A stretch of DNA of 64,000 bases from Bauldia sp965232525 (GCF_965232525.1 NZ_OZ246980.1:1798001-1862000); one strand, 5' to 3'; shown: positions 19,992-27,517, numbered from the stretch's first letter. The notes: generated by a model not told the origin, from the letters alone. A program made the numbers and translations.

Positions 19992-20754
19992 GGTCCAGGC
20001 CGAGTTCGCCGCGGCGCTACGCGATCCGACGGCCGGCATTCCGGCCGAAGTCGTCGGTCCGGACGGCGCTCCGGCGCCCCAGCGTTTCGCCGTCTACCGC
20101 AACAACGTGCTGAGCGCGCTCGGCAACGCTTTGGCATCCGGCTTCCCGGCGGTGCAGAAACTGGTCGGCGAGACGTTCTTCCGGGCGATGGCGCGGATGT
20201 ACGTCCTCGACAATCCGCCGACGTCGCCGGTGCTGCTTGACTATGGCGCTACGCTGCCGGAGTTCATCGAGCGGTTCGAATCGGCCGATTCGGTCCCCTA
20301 TCTCGCCGACGTGGCGAGGCTGGAGCTGGCCTGGCGCGCCTCCTATCACGCGGCGGAGGCCACCCCGATCAGCCCAGAGGCCCTGGCGGCGATCCCGCAA
20401 GACCTGTTGCCAAACGTGGCTTTTGACCTCCATCCATCGGCCCGGCTGGTTCGCTCGCGATACCCGGTCGTCACCATCTGGCGGATGAACGTCAGCGACG
20501 AGCCAACAAGACCGGTTGACTTTTCGGTCGGCGAGGATGCACTCATCGTCCGGCCGGATGCGGAGGTCGAGGTGCGAGTCGTTCCGCCCGGCGGCGTGGC
20601 GTTTGTGACCGCATTGATGGCGGGCGAAACGCTAGGTGTGGCGGCGGCCGCCGGTGCGGCCGCGGATCAGGCTTTCGATCTGGCCGGGAACCTTGCCGGT
20701 CTGATCGAAGCGGGCGCGCTGGTCGACGTGCGACGTCCAGGGAACCGGCCGTGA
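19972..20754 (+). CDS. bufC1: BufC1-like partner protein (DUF2063)
   Basis: A 260-residue DUF2063 protein. The N-terminal half (about 5-95) carries the family pattern LSEVQAEFAAALRD...RFAVYRNNVLSALGNALASGFPAVQKLVG. The C-terminal half is a beta-rich domain (about 140-230) resembling RiPP recognition-type partners. In bufferin and methanobactin-like pathways this protein delivers the precursor to the MNIO enzyme. The start lies inside the end of bufB1, indicating translational coupling. Confidence 0.9.
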   Translation: MLRSLSEVQAEFAAALRDPTAGIPAEVVGPDGAPAPQRFAVYRNNVLSALGNALASGFPAVQKLVGETFFRAMARMYVLDNPPTSPVLLDYGATLPEFIERFESADSVPYLADVARLELAWRASYHAAEATPISPEALAAIPQDLLPNVAFDLHPSARLVRSRYPVVTIWRMNVSDEPTRPVDFSVGEDALIVRPDAEVEVRVVPPGGVAFVTALMAGETLGVAAAAGAAADQAFDLAGNLAGLIEAGALVDVRRPGNRP

Positions 20755-20806
20755 CCGGTTCGGCGGGGCGTTCGTGCTTCGCCCGCAGAGGGCAGACGGG
20801 GAAACC

Positions 20807-21250
20807 ATGATCTTCATACAGGCAATCGCGTCGCTCGCCTTGCGCGTGGCACTGGCGCTTCCGTTCTACCAGTCCGGTCTGACGAAGTGGGACGGACCGC
20901 TGCAGTTGTCCAGCAGCACGATCTTCCTGTTCGAGAACCTGTACAAGCCGACCCTGTTCGGCACGACGTACGACATGCCGTTTCCGGTTCTGGCGGCGTG
21001 GGCGGCTTCGCTTGGGGAGATCCTGCTGCCGGCGGCGCTGGTGATCGGCTTCGCAACGCGCCTCTCCGCGCTTGGCCTGCTGGTGATGACCGGGGTGATC
21101 TTCTCGACCTACACCGCGCTTGGGGTCGATCCCGGCACCTGGCAGAAAGAGACACTGCCCTGGGGCGCGATGGCGCTTGCGCTGGTCGCATACGGTCCCG
21201 GTTGGCTGTCGTTCGACAAGCTGATCCAGAGCGCGTGGCGCAGCCGCTAG
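20807..21250 (+). CDS. DoxX family membrane protein of bufferin operon
   Basis: A 147-residue protein with four hydrophobic helices and the DoxX pattern (LRVALALPFYQSGLTKWDG, then LAAWAASLGEILLPAALVIGFATRLSALGLL). DoxX proteins are quinone-linked or redox-linked membrane proteins and regularly close DUF2282-DUF692-DUF2063 operons. The ATG at 20807 with a gggg-type site is preferred over the GTG at 20774. Follows bufC1 by 52 bp in the same direction. Its exact role in bufferin maturation is not known to me. Confidence 0.87.
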   Translation: MIFIQAIASLALRVALALPFYQSGLTKWDGPLQLSSSTIFLFENLYKPTLFGTTYDMPFPVLAAWAASLGEILLPAALVIGFATRLSALGLLVMTGVIFSTYTALGVDPGTWQKETLPWGAMALALVAYGPGWLSFDKLIQSAWRSR

Positions 21251-21279
21251 TCCGGTAGCAGTGCGCCGGAGGCGGCGCG

Positions 21280-22347
21280 ATGCTGTTTGCCAGCGACAAC
21301 TGGAGCGGCGCGGTCGACGCCGTCATCGCCGCGATCGTCGATGCGGCGCGGGAGACCCACGCGGCCTACGGCGCCGATCGTCTCACCGCGGAACTTCAGC
21401 AGCGCTTCTCCGACCTGTTCGAGCGCGAAGTGGCGGTGCTGCCGGTGGGCACCGGAACCGCGGCCAATGCGTTGGCGATCTCCGCCTTTTGTCGTCCGGG
21501 CAGCGTCGTTTTCGGCCATGCCCAGGCGCACATTTTGGTCGACGAGACGAACGCGGTGGCTCTCCTCGGCGGTGGCGCGCGGATCGTCGGCATCGATGGC
21601 GCGGACGGCAAACTCACGGCTCGGAGCCTGTCGGAGGCGCTCGACCGCTTTCCGGCGGGATTCGTGCATCACGGTCAGCCGGTCGCGGTCAGCCTCTCTC
21701 AGATCACCGAGCTAGGGCTCGCCTACACGACGGATGAAATCGCGGCAGTTGCCTCCGTCGCCAAGGCGCGCGGCATGGCCGTCCATGTCGACGGTGCCCG
21801 GTTCGCCGGGGCGGTCGCCGGCCTCGGCCGCTCCCCGGCGGAGCTGACCTGGAAGGCGGGGGTCGACGTTCTGTCGTTCGGCGGCACCAAGAACGGCTGC
21901 CTGGCGGCGGAAGCCATCGTCTTCTTCGATCCGGATCGCGCAGCCGACACCCGCTACGCCCGGCAGCGGATCGGTCACGGGTTTTCGAAGGAGTGGCTGA
22001 TCGCCGCGCAACTCCTCGCCTATCTCGACGAAGATCGTTGGCTGCAGCTTGCGCGCCACGCCAACCGGATGGCGGCGCGGCTTGCGGAGGTCCTGCGGGC
22101 CGGACCCGACTCGCGGCTGGCTTTCGCGCCCGCCGCCAACGAGGTCTTCGCGATCATCTCCGATTCCCTCGACGCGCGGCTGCGGTCCGCCGGCGCGATC
22201 TATTACCCGTGGTCGACCGACGGGGTACCGCCGGCCGCCCGGCCGGGTGCCGGCGAGGTGCTGATTCGTCTGGTGACGTCGTTCCAGACCAAGGCTGACG
22301 ACATTGACCGCCTGGCAGCGATCGTCGCGCCCGGCTGGAAAGGCTGA
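21280..22347 (+). CDS. Low-specificity threonine aldolase family protein (PLP)
   Basis: A 355-residue fold-type I PLP enzyme. The cofactor Lys lies in LSFGGTKNGCLAAEA, preceded by the Asp-containing HVDGARFAGAV block that binds the pyridine nitrogen, and the N-terminal VLPVGTGTAANALA segment binds phosphate. It would cleave L-threonine or L-allo-threonine to glycine and acetaldehyde. It lies 29 bp after the DoxX gene on the same strand, so some read-through from the bufferin operon is possible, but a functional link is not expected. Confidence 0.88.
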   Translation: MLFASDNWSGAVDAVIAAIVDAARETHAAYGADRLTAELQQRFSDLFEREVAVLPVGTGTAANALAISAFCRPGSVVFGHAQAHILVDETNAVALLGGGARIVGIDGADGKLTARSLSEALDRFPAGFVHHGQPVAVSLSQITELGLAYTTDEIAAVASVAKARGMAVHVDGARFAGAVAGLGRSPAELTWKAGVDVLSFGGTKNGCLAAEAIVFFDPDRAADTRYARQRIGHGFSKEWLIAAQLLAYLDEDRWLQLARHANRMAARLAEVLRAGPDSRLAFAPAANEVFAIISDSLDARLRSAGAIYYPWSTDGVPPAARPGAGEVLIRLVTSFQTKADDIDRLAAIVAPGWKG

Positions 22348-22378
22348 AAAACAAAGAGGGCGCCTCAAGGGCGCCCTC
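22345..22378 (-). terminator. Intrinsic terminator of hsp20 (bidirectional)
   Basis: A perfect 9-bp stem gagggcgcc / ggcgccctc with loop tcaag at 22356-22378. On the minus strand it is followed by tttgttttt, a good U-tract, so it ends the hsp20 transcript. It may also stop the aldolase transcript coming from the left. Confidence 0.8.
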
Positions 22379-22402
22379 CGATCGAAGTTCTGTCAGCCAG
22401 CT

Positions 22403-22864
22403 TTACGCGGCGACAGCCTCGACCTGCTTCTGCGATTTCGCGTTGATCGCGATCGTCCGCGGCTTCATTGCCTCGGGAATCTCACGAACGAGATCAATGT
22501 GGAGCAACCCGTTCTCGAGCTGCGCGCCACGTACCTCCACGTGATCCGCGAGCTGGAAGCGGCGCTCGAACGACCGCGCGGCGATGCCGCGATAGAGCAC
22601 TTCGCTCTCGGTGTTGTCCGGCTGCTCCTTGCGCTCGCCCTTCACGGTGAGCGTATGCTCCTTGGCTTCGACCGAAAGGTCGGCCTCGCCAAAACCGGCG
22701 ACCGCCATGGTCACGCGATAGGCGTTCTCGCCAGTCCGTTCGATGTTGTAGGGCGGATAGCTCTGGGAGCCGCCATCGGGGCCACCGAGCGAATCAAGCA
22801 TACCGAACAGCCGGTCGAAACCGACAGTCGAGCGATAGAGAGGGCTGGGATCAAAATTGCGCAT
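22403..22864 (-). CDS. Small heat shock protein Hsp20 (IbpA-like)
   Basis: A 153-residue alpha-crystallin-domain chaperone that holds unfolding proteins without ATP. The N-terminal arm is MRNFDPSPLYRSTVGFDRLFGML. The alpha-crystallin domain (about 38-130) ends with the strand ENGLLHIDLVREIP, and a short C-terminal tail carries an Ile-x-Ile-type anchor (TIAINAK). Start chosen at 22864 because of the strong aaaggagg site. An upstream in-frame start would translate the structured leader. The leader and promoter carry heat-shock signatures (separate entries). Confidence 0.95.
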   Translation of the reverse strand: MRNFDPSPLYRSTVGFDRLFGMLDSLGGPDGGSQSYPPYNIERTGENAYRVTMAVAGFGEADLSVEAKEHTLTVKGERKEQPDNTESEVLYRGIAARSFERRFQLADHVEVRGAQLENGLLHIDLVREIPEAMKPRTIAINAKSQKQVEAVAA

Positions 22865-22867
22865 GTA

Positions 22868-22968
22868 TTCGTCCTCCTTTGAGCGACAGATGTCATGGAT
22901 AGAACCCGCGAAACGCGCCAATCCGGCCGAGTTTTCAATGGGTTCCGCGGACCCGTCAGGCGTCCGCA
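22868..22968 (-). ncRNA. ROSE-like RNA thermometer in the hsp20 leader
   Basis: The hsp20 5' UTR folds into successive helices. Hairpin one is gcggac/gtccgc (22947-22967). A closing stem ggaacc-type pairs 22940-22945 with 22902-22907. The last hairpin brings UCGCU (22882-22886) against AGGA of the Shine-Dalgarno (22873-22878) across a 3-nt loop, leaving one G bulged. A U(U/C)GCU block opposite AGGA is the hallmark of ROSE elements found upstream of alphaproteobacterial small heat-shock genes. Length (about 100 nt) also fits. Folding was done by eye. Confidence 0.55.
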
Positions 22969-22975
22969 CTGCTCA

Positions 22976-23003
22976 CTTGGGGATATGGTCGTTCAGATTC
23001 AAG
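22976..23003 (-). promoter_or_regulatory. Candidate RpoH (sigma-32) promoter of hsp20
   Basis: On the minus strand CTTGAA (22998-23003) is followed after 15 bases by CCCCA (22978-22982), matching the heat-shock sigma factor pattern CTTGAA-N13-17-CCCCAT. The predicted start point is close to 22970, which places the first leader hairpin at the very 5' end of the transcript. Confidence 0.6.
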
Positions 23004-23204
23004 ACCCATTGCGGCGGGAAGGCGGCGCGGAACTGAACGGCGGATGAACGGACGTTTCGGATTGCATTCAGGTGGCCTGGTGCAAAGTCGCGGGCGTTGG
23101 TTCGGTCGGTCGTTGAACGGGCTTTCGCCAAAAGGTTCTTCTCCGGCCGACCTCGAGATGAGGCCGGTATCGTCCCGCCCCCCTCCGATACCGGTTCTCG
23201 CCTT

Positions 23205-23235
23205 GCCGGCGGCGTTCATCACGAACGCCGCCGGC
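23205..23235. repeat. Perfect 13-bp inverted repeat hairpin
   Basis: gccggcggcgttc-atcac-gaacgccgccggc lies in the non-coding region between divergent hsp20 and the alpha/beta hydrolase gene, about 80 bp before the hydrolase start. The flank ttgggtttt on the plus strand is mildly T-rich. It could be a terminator of an unseen transcript, a leader structure or a REP-like unit. The rest of 23004-23313 shows nothing else. Confidence 0.7.
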
Positions 23236-23313
23236 TTGGGTTTTGGAGGCCTCGCTTGTGTGCCCCCGGTCACTGACTTAATCAGGGTGCGCGGGATCCT
23301 AAGCGGCGGGCGA

Positions 23314-24255
23314 ATGGAACTCCACGGTATAGAAACCAATCCCGTACCGGACGGTGCGGCCGTGAGCGAGGTCGTGACGACCGACGGTGTGCGGCTGCGC
23401 GCAAGTCACTGGCGCCCGTCGCGTCGGAGGCCGCGTGGCACCGTCTGCGTCCTCCAGGGTCGGTCGGAGTGCATCGAGAAATATTTCGAGGTCGTCGAGG
23501 ACCTGCGGCGCCGCGGGTTCGCGGTGGCGACCTTCGATTGGCGGGGGCAGGGCGGGTCCGAGCGACGTCTGCGCAACCGCAGGAAGGGGCACATCGACAG
23601 CTTCGTCGAATACGACCGGGACTTCGATGGGTTCATGGAGCAGGTCGTGCTGCCCGATTGCCCGCCGCCGCACTTCGGTATCGGACACTCCACCGGCGGG
23701 CTGGTCGCCTTGCGGGCGGCCAAGGCCGGGCGCGCCCGGTTCGATCGGATGGTCCTTGCGGCACCGCTTGTCGGCTTTGCGGTTCGTCCGTCCCGCCAGC
23801 GGCTCTTCCTTGCCGGGTCGGCGATCATGACCGCGCTGGGGCTCGGCGAGGTGGTCGTTCCGCGCCCCAACGCGCGGTGGATTGAGGAAGGGCGGTTCGA
23901 CGGCAATCCGCTGACCAGCGATCCGGACCGGTTCGCCAGGGCCGTGGCCATCTATCGGGAGGTTCCCGAGATCGCGGTCGGCCCGGCAACGTTCGGTTGG
24001 CTCTATGCTGCCCTACAAGCCATGTCACTGGTCAATCAACCGGATTTCGCCACCGGCGTGGACGTGCCGGCGCTGGTGCTCCTCGGCACGCTGGACAGCG
24101 TCGTGTCGCTTGCCGCGGTCGAGCAGTTGGCGACGGAATTGAGGGCCGGGGCGCTGTCGATCATCCCGGGCGCGCGGCACGAGCTGATGATGGAGCGCGA
24201 CGAGCTGCGCGAGCAGTTCTGGGCGGCGTTCGACGCCTTCGTTCCCGGCTCCTGA
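23314..24255 (+). CDS. Alpha/beta hydrolase, monoacylglycerol lipase / lysophospholipase type
   Basis: A 313-residue hydrolase with the Hydrolase_4 pattern: an oxyanion region after VCVLQGRSECIEKY, the ATFDWRGQGGSER block, nucleophile elbow GIGHSTGG (Ser), the acid Asp in LGTLDSVVSL and the His in PGARHELMMERDELR. It would hydrolyse monoacylglycerols or lysophospholipids (PldB-like). The ATG at 23314 begins MELHGIET; the open frame upstream to 23044 crosses the perfect hairpin and is not protein-like. Confidence 0.88.
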   Translation: MELHGIETNPVPDGAAVSEVVTTDGVRLRASHWRPSRRRPRGTVCVLQGRSECIEKYFEVVEDLRRRGFAVATFDWRGQGGSERRLRNRRKGHIDSFVEYDRDFDGFMEQVVLPDCPPPHFGIGHSTGGLVALRAAKAGRARFDRMVLAAPLVGFAVRPSRQRLFLAGSAIMTALGLGEVVVPRPNARWIEEGRFDGNPLTSDPDRFARAVAIYREVPEIAVGPATFGWLYAALQAMSLVNQPDFATGVDVPALVLLGTLDSVVSLAAVEQLATELRAGALSIIPGARHELMMERDELREQFWAAFDAFVPGS

Positions 24256-24283
24256 CCTACTCGATCGTGCGGGTCAGCCGGGA

Positions 24284-25075
24284 CTATTCGGCCAGGCCGA
24301 GATTGAGTTCCTCCAGCAGCCGGTCGTGAAGGCGCGGATCGCCGCTGGCCGCGATCCGCCCGCCCCCTGCGGCGGACCCACCGTCCCAATCCGTCAGGCG
24401 GCCGCCGGCCCCTTCGACAATCGGGATCAGCGCGACGATGTCGTAGCTCTGCAGGCCGGCTTCGACGACGAGATCCGCCTGGCCGGATCCGACCATGCAG
24501 TAGGCGTAACAATCGCAGCCATAGCGGGCGAGACGGGCTGCCCGTTCGACACGCCGATAGGCCCGCGCCTCGTCCTCGGCGAACAGATAGGGGCTGGTGG
24601 TGAAGAGCATCGCCGCCGACAGGGCCGAACAGGATCGGGTCTGCAACGCCTGGTCGCCACCTGGACCGGTGTACCAAGCGCGCGCGCCATCACCGGCATA
24701 GCGCTCCCGCGTGAAGGCCTGCGCCATCATACCGAACGCGGGACGCCCTTCGATGGTCAGGCCGATCAGGGTTCCCCAGACCGGCAGGCCGGTGATGAAG
24801 GCGCGCGTCCCGTCGATCGGGTCGAGAACCCAGACATGATCCGCGTCGGCGCGCTCGCTGCCATACTCCTCGCCGACGATCCCGTGATCCGGATAGTGAT
24901 CGTTGATCAGCGCCCGCATCGCGGCTTCGGCAGCGCGATCAGCGACGGTCACCGGATCGAACTCCGCCGACGCCTTGTTGTCGACCGAGGGGGCTGCCCG
25001 GAAATGAGGCATGATCGAATCAGAGGCAGCGTCAGCCAAGCGGTTTGAGAATGCGATAAACGATTCAGTGTCCAC
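24284..25075 (-). CDS. hisN: Histidinol-phosphatase, inositol monophosphatase family
   Basis: A 263-residue Mg-dependent phosphatase of the IMPase fold. It shows IVGEEYGSE and the metal-binding block WVLDPIDGTRAFITGLPVWGTLI, and the C-terminal GLQSYDIVALIPIVEGAGG. The RAFITG-type sequence and 260-residue length match HisN, which removes phosphate from L-histidinol phosphate, more closely than SuhB. Located just left of the MmgR-like sRNA and amidohydrolase, a neighbourhood I recall for rhizobia. The promoter must lie in the 305-bp region that also holds the sRNA. Confidence 0.87.
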   Translation of the reverse strand: MDTESFIAFSNRLADAASDSIMPHFRAAPSVDNKASAEFDPVTVADRAAEAAMRALINDHYPDHGIVGEEYGSERADADHVWVLDPIDGTRAFITGLPVWGTLIGLTIEGRPAFGMMAQAFTRERYAGDGARAWYTGPGGDQALQTRSCSALSAAMLFTTSPYLFAEDEARAYRRVERAARLARYGCDCYAYCMVGSGQADLVVEAGLQSYDIVALIPIVEGAGGRLTDWDGGSAAGGGRIAASGDPRLHDRLLEELNLGLAE

Positions 25076-25281
25076 TTGAGGGTTCCGGTATAGCTGCTAT
25101 GCAAATTTCGCACAGCGGGTTGACTGAAATGCCAGTTTGCGCATAGCCAACTGATTTGTAAACGATTTCAGGCGTGATCGCCGCGTATCGGTCCCCTCTT
25201 TTGGGCGGTCTGCGACAAACTGGCGGGCCCATTCAACCGTCCTTCCCTTGATTTCAGGCCGTACCTATCCAATTGTTGCAG

Positions 25282-25362
25282 TGCGGTAGCGATACCGCAT
25301 GCCCTCCTTGGGCGTTTCCTCCCTAGACTTGGGCCGCCTCGGAAACGAGCGGCCCTTTTTCT
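25282..25362 (+). ncRNA. Trans-acting sRNA of the alpha-r8 / MmgR type
   Basis: About 80 nt with three elements: hairpin gcggta-gcga-taccgc (25283-25298), then gccc-tccttg-type short hairpin (25301-25313) and the unpaired decamer TTTCCTCCCT (25315-25324), then an intrinsic terminator (25331-25355, GAAA loop) with a T-tract. The decamer and overall size match what I remember for the alpha-r8 family (Sinorhizobium MmgR, which represses phasins and limits PHB storage), as does location between an IMPase-family gene and an N-formylglutamate amidohydrolase next to cpdR. The C-rich motif is anti-Shine-Dalgarno. The remaining upstream 200 bp (25076-25281) shows no other element I can name. Confidence 0.65.
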
Positions 25363-25366
25363 TTTC
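25331..25366 (+). terminator. Intrinsic terminator of MmgR-like sRNA
   Basis: gggccgcctcg / cgagcggccc with one bulged C and a gaaa tetraloop, followed by tttttctttt. It points along the plus strand although both flanking protein genes are on the minus strand, which by itself demands a plus-strand RNA here. Confidence 0.88.
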
Positions 25367-25380
25367 CGGTCCGATTTTCG

Positions 25381-26274
25381 CTATTCGGCGGCGGCGGGAG
25401 GCGCCAACAGACCCGCGTCGATCGCGTCCGCCAGATCGCCGATGAACTTCAGAAGATTGAGCCGCAGTTGCTCGAAAGACGCGGTTCGTTCCAGCGTCCG
25501 CTCGTTCATGTAGAGGCTGCGGTTTATCTCGATCTGCAGGGCATGCACGCCCCGGGCGGGCTTGCCGTAGTGTTCGGTGATGTATCCACCGGCGTATGGC
25601 TTGTTGCGCGCGACCGCGTAACCGCAGCCGCGTAGCAGCTCGATCACCAGGCCGGTCAGGGCGGGCGCGCAACTGGTTCCATACCGGTCTCCGACCACCA
25701 CGTCCGGCCGCTGGCGCGAATGGCCGTTGCGCACGGCCGACGGCATCGAGTGGCAATCGATAAGGACCGCGAGACCGAAGCGCTGGCGGGTATCGCCGAC
25801 CATGGCGGCGAGTGCCCGGTGGTAGGGCTTGTGGTAACCCTCGATCCGATCCAGCGCATCGGTCACGCTGAGCGGCTGGTCGTAGATCTCCTCGCTTTCC
25901 GACACGATCCTGGCGATGGTGCCGAGGCCGCCGGCGACCCGGACGGAGCCGACATTGGCGTAATGCGGCAGCCGGTCGGAGAACATTTTCGGGTCGAGCT
26001 CATAGGGCTCGCGATTCACGTCGAGCCAGGCCCGCGGGAAGTTCGCGCGCAGCAGCGGCGCGCCGTGACTGTTGGCCGCCGCGAACAGTTCGTCCACATA
26101 GGTGTCCTCCGAGCGGCGGATCGCCGAGCGGTCGAGCCGCGACGCGGCGAGGAAGTCGGGCGGGTAGACGCGACCGCTATGGGGCGAGTTGAACACCAGC
26201 GGCACGGTCTGCCGCGCGGGCGAAAGGACTTCGAAGGCGGGATAGGCGGGCGCGGGGCGCTCGGATGTCGGCAT
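25381..26274 (-). CDS. N-formylglutamate amidohydrolase family protein (paralogue 1)
   Basis: A 297-residue FGase-domain protein (HutG type), which hydrolyses N-formyl-L-glutamate to formate and glutamate in some histidine-degradation routes. Motifs: LVFNSPHSGRVYP at the N-terminus, the acidic EDTYVDELF segment, DVNREPYELDP, and the metal-ligand-like IDCHSMPS. It is divergent from cpdR and next to the sRNA; this syntenic form in rhizobia lies outside hut operons, so its physiological substrate is open. A second, more distant paralogue lies at 40848. Confidence 0.88.
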   Translation of the reverse strand: MPTSERPAPAYPAFEVLSPARQTVPLVFNSPHSGRVYPPDFLAASRLDRSAIRRSEDTYVDELFAAANSHGAPLLRANFPRAWLDVNREPYELDPKMFSDRLPHYANVGSVRVAGGLGTIARIVSESEEIYDQPLSVTDALDRIEGYHKPYHRALAAMVGDTRQRFGLAVLIDCHSMPSAVRNGHSRQRPDVVVGDRYGTSCAPALTGLVIELLRGCGYAVARNKPYAGGYITEHYGKPARGVHALQIEINRSLYMNERTLERTASFEQLRLNLLKFIGDLADAIDAGLLAPPAAAE

Positions 26275-26378
26275 GGGTGGCGGGGTTCGTCACCATCAAT
26301 GGCAAACCATGATGTTGCCAATATTGGTATGGTCTGTCCACCGGTCGGGGCCGCGAGGCGTTCACGCGATCTTTACCC

Positions 26379-26397
26379 CCCGAATCCTTTATTCGGG
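26379..26397. promoter_or_regulatory. Palindrome in cpdR leader/promoter
   Basis: cccgaat-ccttt-attcggg, a perfect 7-bp inverted repeat 42 bp upstream of cpdR, in the divergent space to the amidohydrolase gene. It could be a dimeric regulator site or a leader hairpin. No CtrA or GcrA motif is evident there. Confidence 0.35.
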
Positions 26398-26438
26398 CCG
26401 AGCCCCGGCAGAAACGACAGGAACGAGTTCGGACGCGG

Positions 26439-26801
26439 ATGATGTCGAAAATCCTCCTTGCCGAAGACGACAACGACATGCGTCGCTTCCTGGTGAAAGC
26501 GTTGCAATCGGCCGGTTATGACGTGGTGTCCTTCGACAACGGCCTGTCGGCTTACGACCGGATTCGCGAGGAGCCGTTCACGCTGCTTTTGACCGATATC
26601 GTCATGCCGGAAATGGACGGCATCGAACTCGCCCGGCGAGCGACCGAGCTCGATCCCGACCTCAAGGTGATGTTCATCACCGGGTTCGCCGCCGTGGCGC
26701 TCAACCCCGAATCCAACGCGCCGCCGGCCGCCAAGGTTCTGTCCAAGCCGTTTCACCTTCGCGATCTGGTCGACGAAGTGGAGAAACTGCTGGCGGCCTA
26801 A
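26439..26801 (+). CDS. cpdR: CpdR response regulator
   Basis: A 120-residue stand-alone receiver domain. Acidic pocket AEDD at residues 8-11, phospho-acceptor Asp53 in LLTDIVMPEMDG, switch residue region MFITGFAA, and conserved Lys in LSKPFHLRDL. The sequence, including FAAVALNPES and SKPFHLRDLV, is characteristic of CpdR, which in its unphosphorylated form docks ClpXP at the pole and primes degradation of cell-cycle proteins; CckA-ChpT phosphorylation blocks this. Two adjacent ATGs (26439, 26442) are possible starts. Confidence 0.95.
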   Translation: MMSKILLAEDDNDMRRFLVKALQSAGYDVVSFDNGLSAYDRIREEPFTLLLTDIVMPEMDGIELARRATELDPDLKVMFITGFAAVALNPESNAPPAAKVLSKPFHLRDLVDEVEKLLAA

Positions 26802-26888
26802 GCATTGCGGGGCGGACGTTGGAACCGCTTCCACGGCAAAATGCGGTGCCGTCCCGATAATCAGCTGTGGCGGTTGCCGCGCCCGGGC

Positions 26889-26917
26889 TTGAACAGGGTT
26901 CCGGGCGACTGCTATAT
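26889..26917 (+). promoter_or_regulatory. Housekeeping promoter of tRNA-Val
   Basis: TTGAAC (26889-26894), 17-bp spacer, CTATAT (26912-26917), placing the start near 26924, about 28 bases before the mature tRNA. Confidence 0.65.
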
Positions 26918-26951
26918 GCCCGGTGACCAAGCCGCCGCCGCGCGGCCGGAT

Positions 26952-27026
26952 GGGCGCGTAGCTCAGCGGGAGAGCACTACGTTGACATCGTAGGGGTCAC
27001 TGGTTCAATCCCAGTCGCGCCCACCA
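26952..27026 (+). tRNA. tRNA-Val(GAC)
   Basis: A 75-nt cloverleaf. Acceptor GGGCGCG pairs with CGCGCCC, the D-arm is GCTC/GAGC, the anticodon stem CTACG/CGTAG carries loop TTGACAT, giving anticodon GAC, and the T-arm CTGG-TTCAATC-CCAG is intact. CCA is encoded. I looked for a repeated 3' end downstream, as an integrated element would leave, and found none within the next kilobase. Confidence 0.98.
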
Positions 27027-27238
27027 TCCACTCCAATGAATTCAACGGCTTACGATGCCCGAAAGGGCGATTACCCTAGTGGTATCTCGTTCAGTGAACC
27101 TCAGGCTCGATTTTGGGATGCAGATCAGGCACCCTTTTCGGCCTCTGGCGAAACGCCGTCGGTGCTGGCGGCCCAGGTCCTGGCCGCGGTCGTCGATCAG
27201 GACTTGGTCGGCGTGCGAGCGTGACGAGACCGGATCGG

Positions 27239-27517
27239 TCACTCGTGCGTGAAGCAACGGGACTCGGTTTCCTCCAGATCCGCCGATATCCGATCGATGC
27301 AACGGACCATGTCATCGCCCCACGTCCAGTGAGTCGTGATCACGATCGAACCGTCCGCGTTGCCGAAGCTCGACGCCGAGATCAGAGAACGACCGTCCTC
27401 GGCCAACCAATCCGAAGTCGCCCCAACGGGCATGGGGATCCAGTCCGCTGATGCGCTGGACGCGGCGACAACACCAATCACGCACGTGATGGCGGGCAAA
27501 ACTGCTCGGCTGAACAT
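27239..27517 (-). CDS. Small exported hypothetical protein
   Basis: A 92-residue protein with a good signal peptide (about 1-24, ending SASA) and a 68-residue mature part containing Trp-rich segments (HWTWGDDMVR) and two Cys (VRCID, SRCFTHE) that could form a disulphide in the periplasm. No family recognised. GC content is a little lower than in flanking genes. Isolated between the tRNA and a plus-strand cupin gene. Confidence 0.6.
   Translation of the reverse strand: MFSRAVLPAITCVIGVVAASSASADWIPMPVGATSDWLAEDGRSLISASSFGNADGSIVITTHWTWGDDMVRCIDRISADLEETESRCFTHE

Noticed and set aside
25180..25362. 6S RNA or tmRNA instead of a MmgR-like sRNA
   Set aside because: No long closing stem with a central bubble as in 6S RNA, and no tag-peptide frame or tRNA-like acceptor as in tmRNA. 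The element is a compact 80-nt hairpin-decamer-terminator unit.
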